From positions 3,596,001 through 3,660,000 of the forward strand of contig OZ245371.1 in assembly GCA_965226665.1 (NCBI GenBank): a DNA stretch of 64,000 nucleotides, written 5' to 3'. Position 1 is the first letter of the stretch. Every line of letters begins with the position of its first letter. The notes under the pieces are model-generated. The model saw only the letters and a list, made by a program, of their open reading frames with translations. It was not told the origin of the DNA and ran no database searches. Origin of the DNA: Rivularia sp965226665 (GTDB taxonomy: Bacteria; Cyanobacteriota; Cyanobacteriia; Cyanobacteriales; Nostocaceae). A program made the position numbers and the translations under genes. Shown here in pieces: positions 63,581-64,000 of the stretch.

Positions 63581-63596
63581 AAGGGTTTAAACCCTT
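63581..63596. repeat. 16-bp perfect palindrome AAGGGTTTAAACCCTT
   Basis: Preceded by GTTCGTAGT, the same word that starts the inverted repeat at 37753, so probably a dispersed repeat. Confidence 0.55.
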
Positions 63597-63636
63597 GGAT
63601 TGAGAACTAAAGTCGGTACGTAGAAACTAAAAAATA

Positions 63637-63948
63637 TCATTCGTCTGTATCCTCAACATCTTCAAAGATTTGTTTTATATCTTGCGAGCTATGAATAATA
63701 CGTACAATCTCAATACCTTCATCTATAATTCGGTAAAAAATGAGATAACTTCTGATAGGAAAACTCCGAAGGTAGACAGCTAACTCTTCACGTACTTGTC
63801 CCATCTGCGGAAATTTAGCCAGTTTCGCAAACTTTTCCCGTAACTGGTCAAAAATGCGATCGGCAGCCCTAGTATTATTTTTAGCAATGTAACTCCAGAT
63901 ATCTTCAAGGTCTTGCGCTGCACCCTTAGAAATCTTAAATCGATTCAT
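63637..63948 (-). CDS. RelE/ParE-family toxin
   Basis: A 103-aa toxin of the RelE/ParE superfamily. FKISKGAAQDLEDIWSYIA is the N-terminal helix pair; REKFAKLAKFPQMGQVREEL and then LRSFPIRSYLIFYRI, with EIVRIIHSSQDI, form the conserved sheet. ParE members poison gyrase and RelE members cut mRNA; the sequence is closer to ParE in the RSFPIRSYLIFYR region. Its start codon overlaps the stop of an upstream gene (ATGA), whose tail is consistent with an antitoxin. Confidence 0.87.
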   Translation of the reverse strand: MNRFKISKGAAQDLEDIWSYIAKNNTRAADRIFDQLREKFAKLAKFPQMGQVREELAVYLRSFPIRSYLIFYRIIDEGIEIVRIIHSSQDIKQIFEDVEDTDE

Positions 63949-64000
63949 AGAGTGTTATTTTTTTCTAACTTTTTACGCGCTCGTGTTTTAATATCTTCAA
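63945..64000 (-). CDS. Partial upstream antitoxin gene (C-terminus only)
   Basis: The minus-strand frame entering from the window edge ends EDIKTRARKKLEKNNTL and overlaps the ParE start by 4 nt. The position and basic-acidic helix suggest the antitoxin of the pair (ParD-like), but too little is visible to name the family. Confidence 0.55.
   Translation of the reverse strand, partial: EDIKTRARKKLEKNNTL

Noticed and set aside
1..64000. tRNA or rRNA genes
   Set aside because: I looked through the intergenic regions for tRNA-like cloverleaf patterns and rRNA motifs and recognised none. A dedicated scan was not possible.

Overview
The window comes from a filamentous, very probably heterocyst-forming cyanobacterium (Nostocales; a Rivularia/Calothrix-like relative is only an impression). 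The evidence is the many GCGATCGC (HIP1) octamers, runs of heptanucleotide short tandem repeats (STRR: GGTAATT, AATCTAA, CAACTAT, CTAACTC types) between genes, several families of small palindromic repeats, an orphan Mo-nitrogenase C-terminal-domain gene, and cyanobacterial versions of speA, ndk and DUF92. There is no rRNA, tRNA, CRISPR array, transposase or prophage that I can see.

Layout. 0-17 kb: metabolic genes, including two FAD oxidoreductases, a GNAT acetyltransferase, a 2-oxoglutarate/Fe(II) oxygenase, an animal-type heme peroxidase, an ABC exporter, a lipase, a GH3 hexosaminidase, and an arsM-arsS pair for arsenosugar synthesis. Two candidate small RNAs follow arsS. 17-22 kb: a LysM-lysozyme and two large proteins that look exported (beta-propeller with RTX-like tail; beta-helix). 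23-28 kb: an accessory block in which a fused BsuBI/PstI-type restriction-modification gene, a macro-domain gene and a solitary antitoxin are separated by copies of one small mobile repeat. 28-35 kb: a pentapeptide-repeat/HhH membrane protein, exonuclease III, an HlyD-type adaptor and a DUF389 membrane protein. 35-44 kb: a CAP-domain protein, two subtilisin-like proteases and a calpain-like protease with alternating repeats. 45-49.5 kb: DUF92, a parvulin isomerase and an HlyB-like ABC transporter. 49.5-53.7 kb: an island with two toxin-antitoxin pairs, a GC-rich foreign GFA gene and a 5'-truncated NTPase, bracketed by the same repeat family. 53.7-64 kb: a response regulator, a GAF histidine kinase, queD, a lipase-like gene, terC, ndk, speA and a ParE-type toxin.

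Working together. arsM and arsS are a known two-step pathway. The isomerase and ABC transporter overlap and form an operon. With the separate HlyD they could make a type I secretion apparatus for the six large proteins without an evident Sec signal (peroxidase, propeller, helix, two subtilases, calpain); that link is inference.

Quality warning. Fourteen single-base indels, nearly all one extra base in a run of 2-4 identical bases, break thirteen otherwise intact genes, including ndk. Sequencing or assembly error is the likeliest cause. Broken genes are annotated over their full reconstructed span with the frameshift position given.

The best leads are: (i) one MITE-like family bounding every accessory/defence module; (ii) a perfect 34-nt duplication of the macro gene 3' end around the antitoxin insert; (iii) two tandem sRNA-like units with a Yfr1-like core; (iv) dispersed repeats absorbed in frame into proteins.
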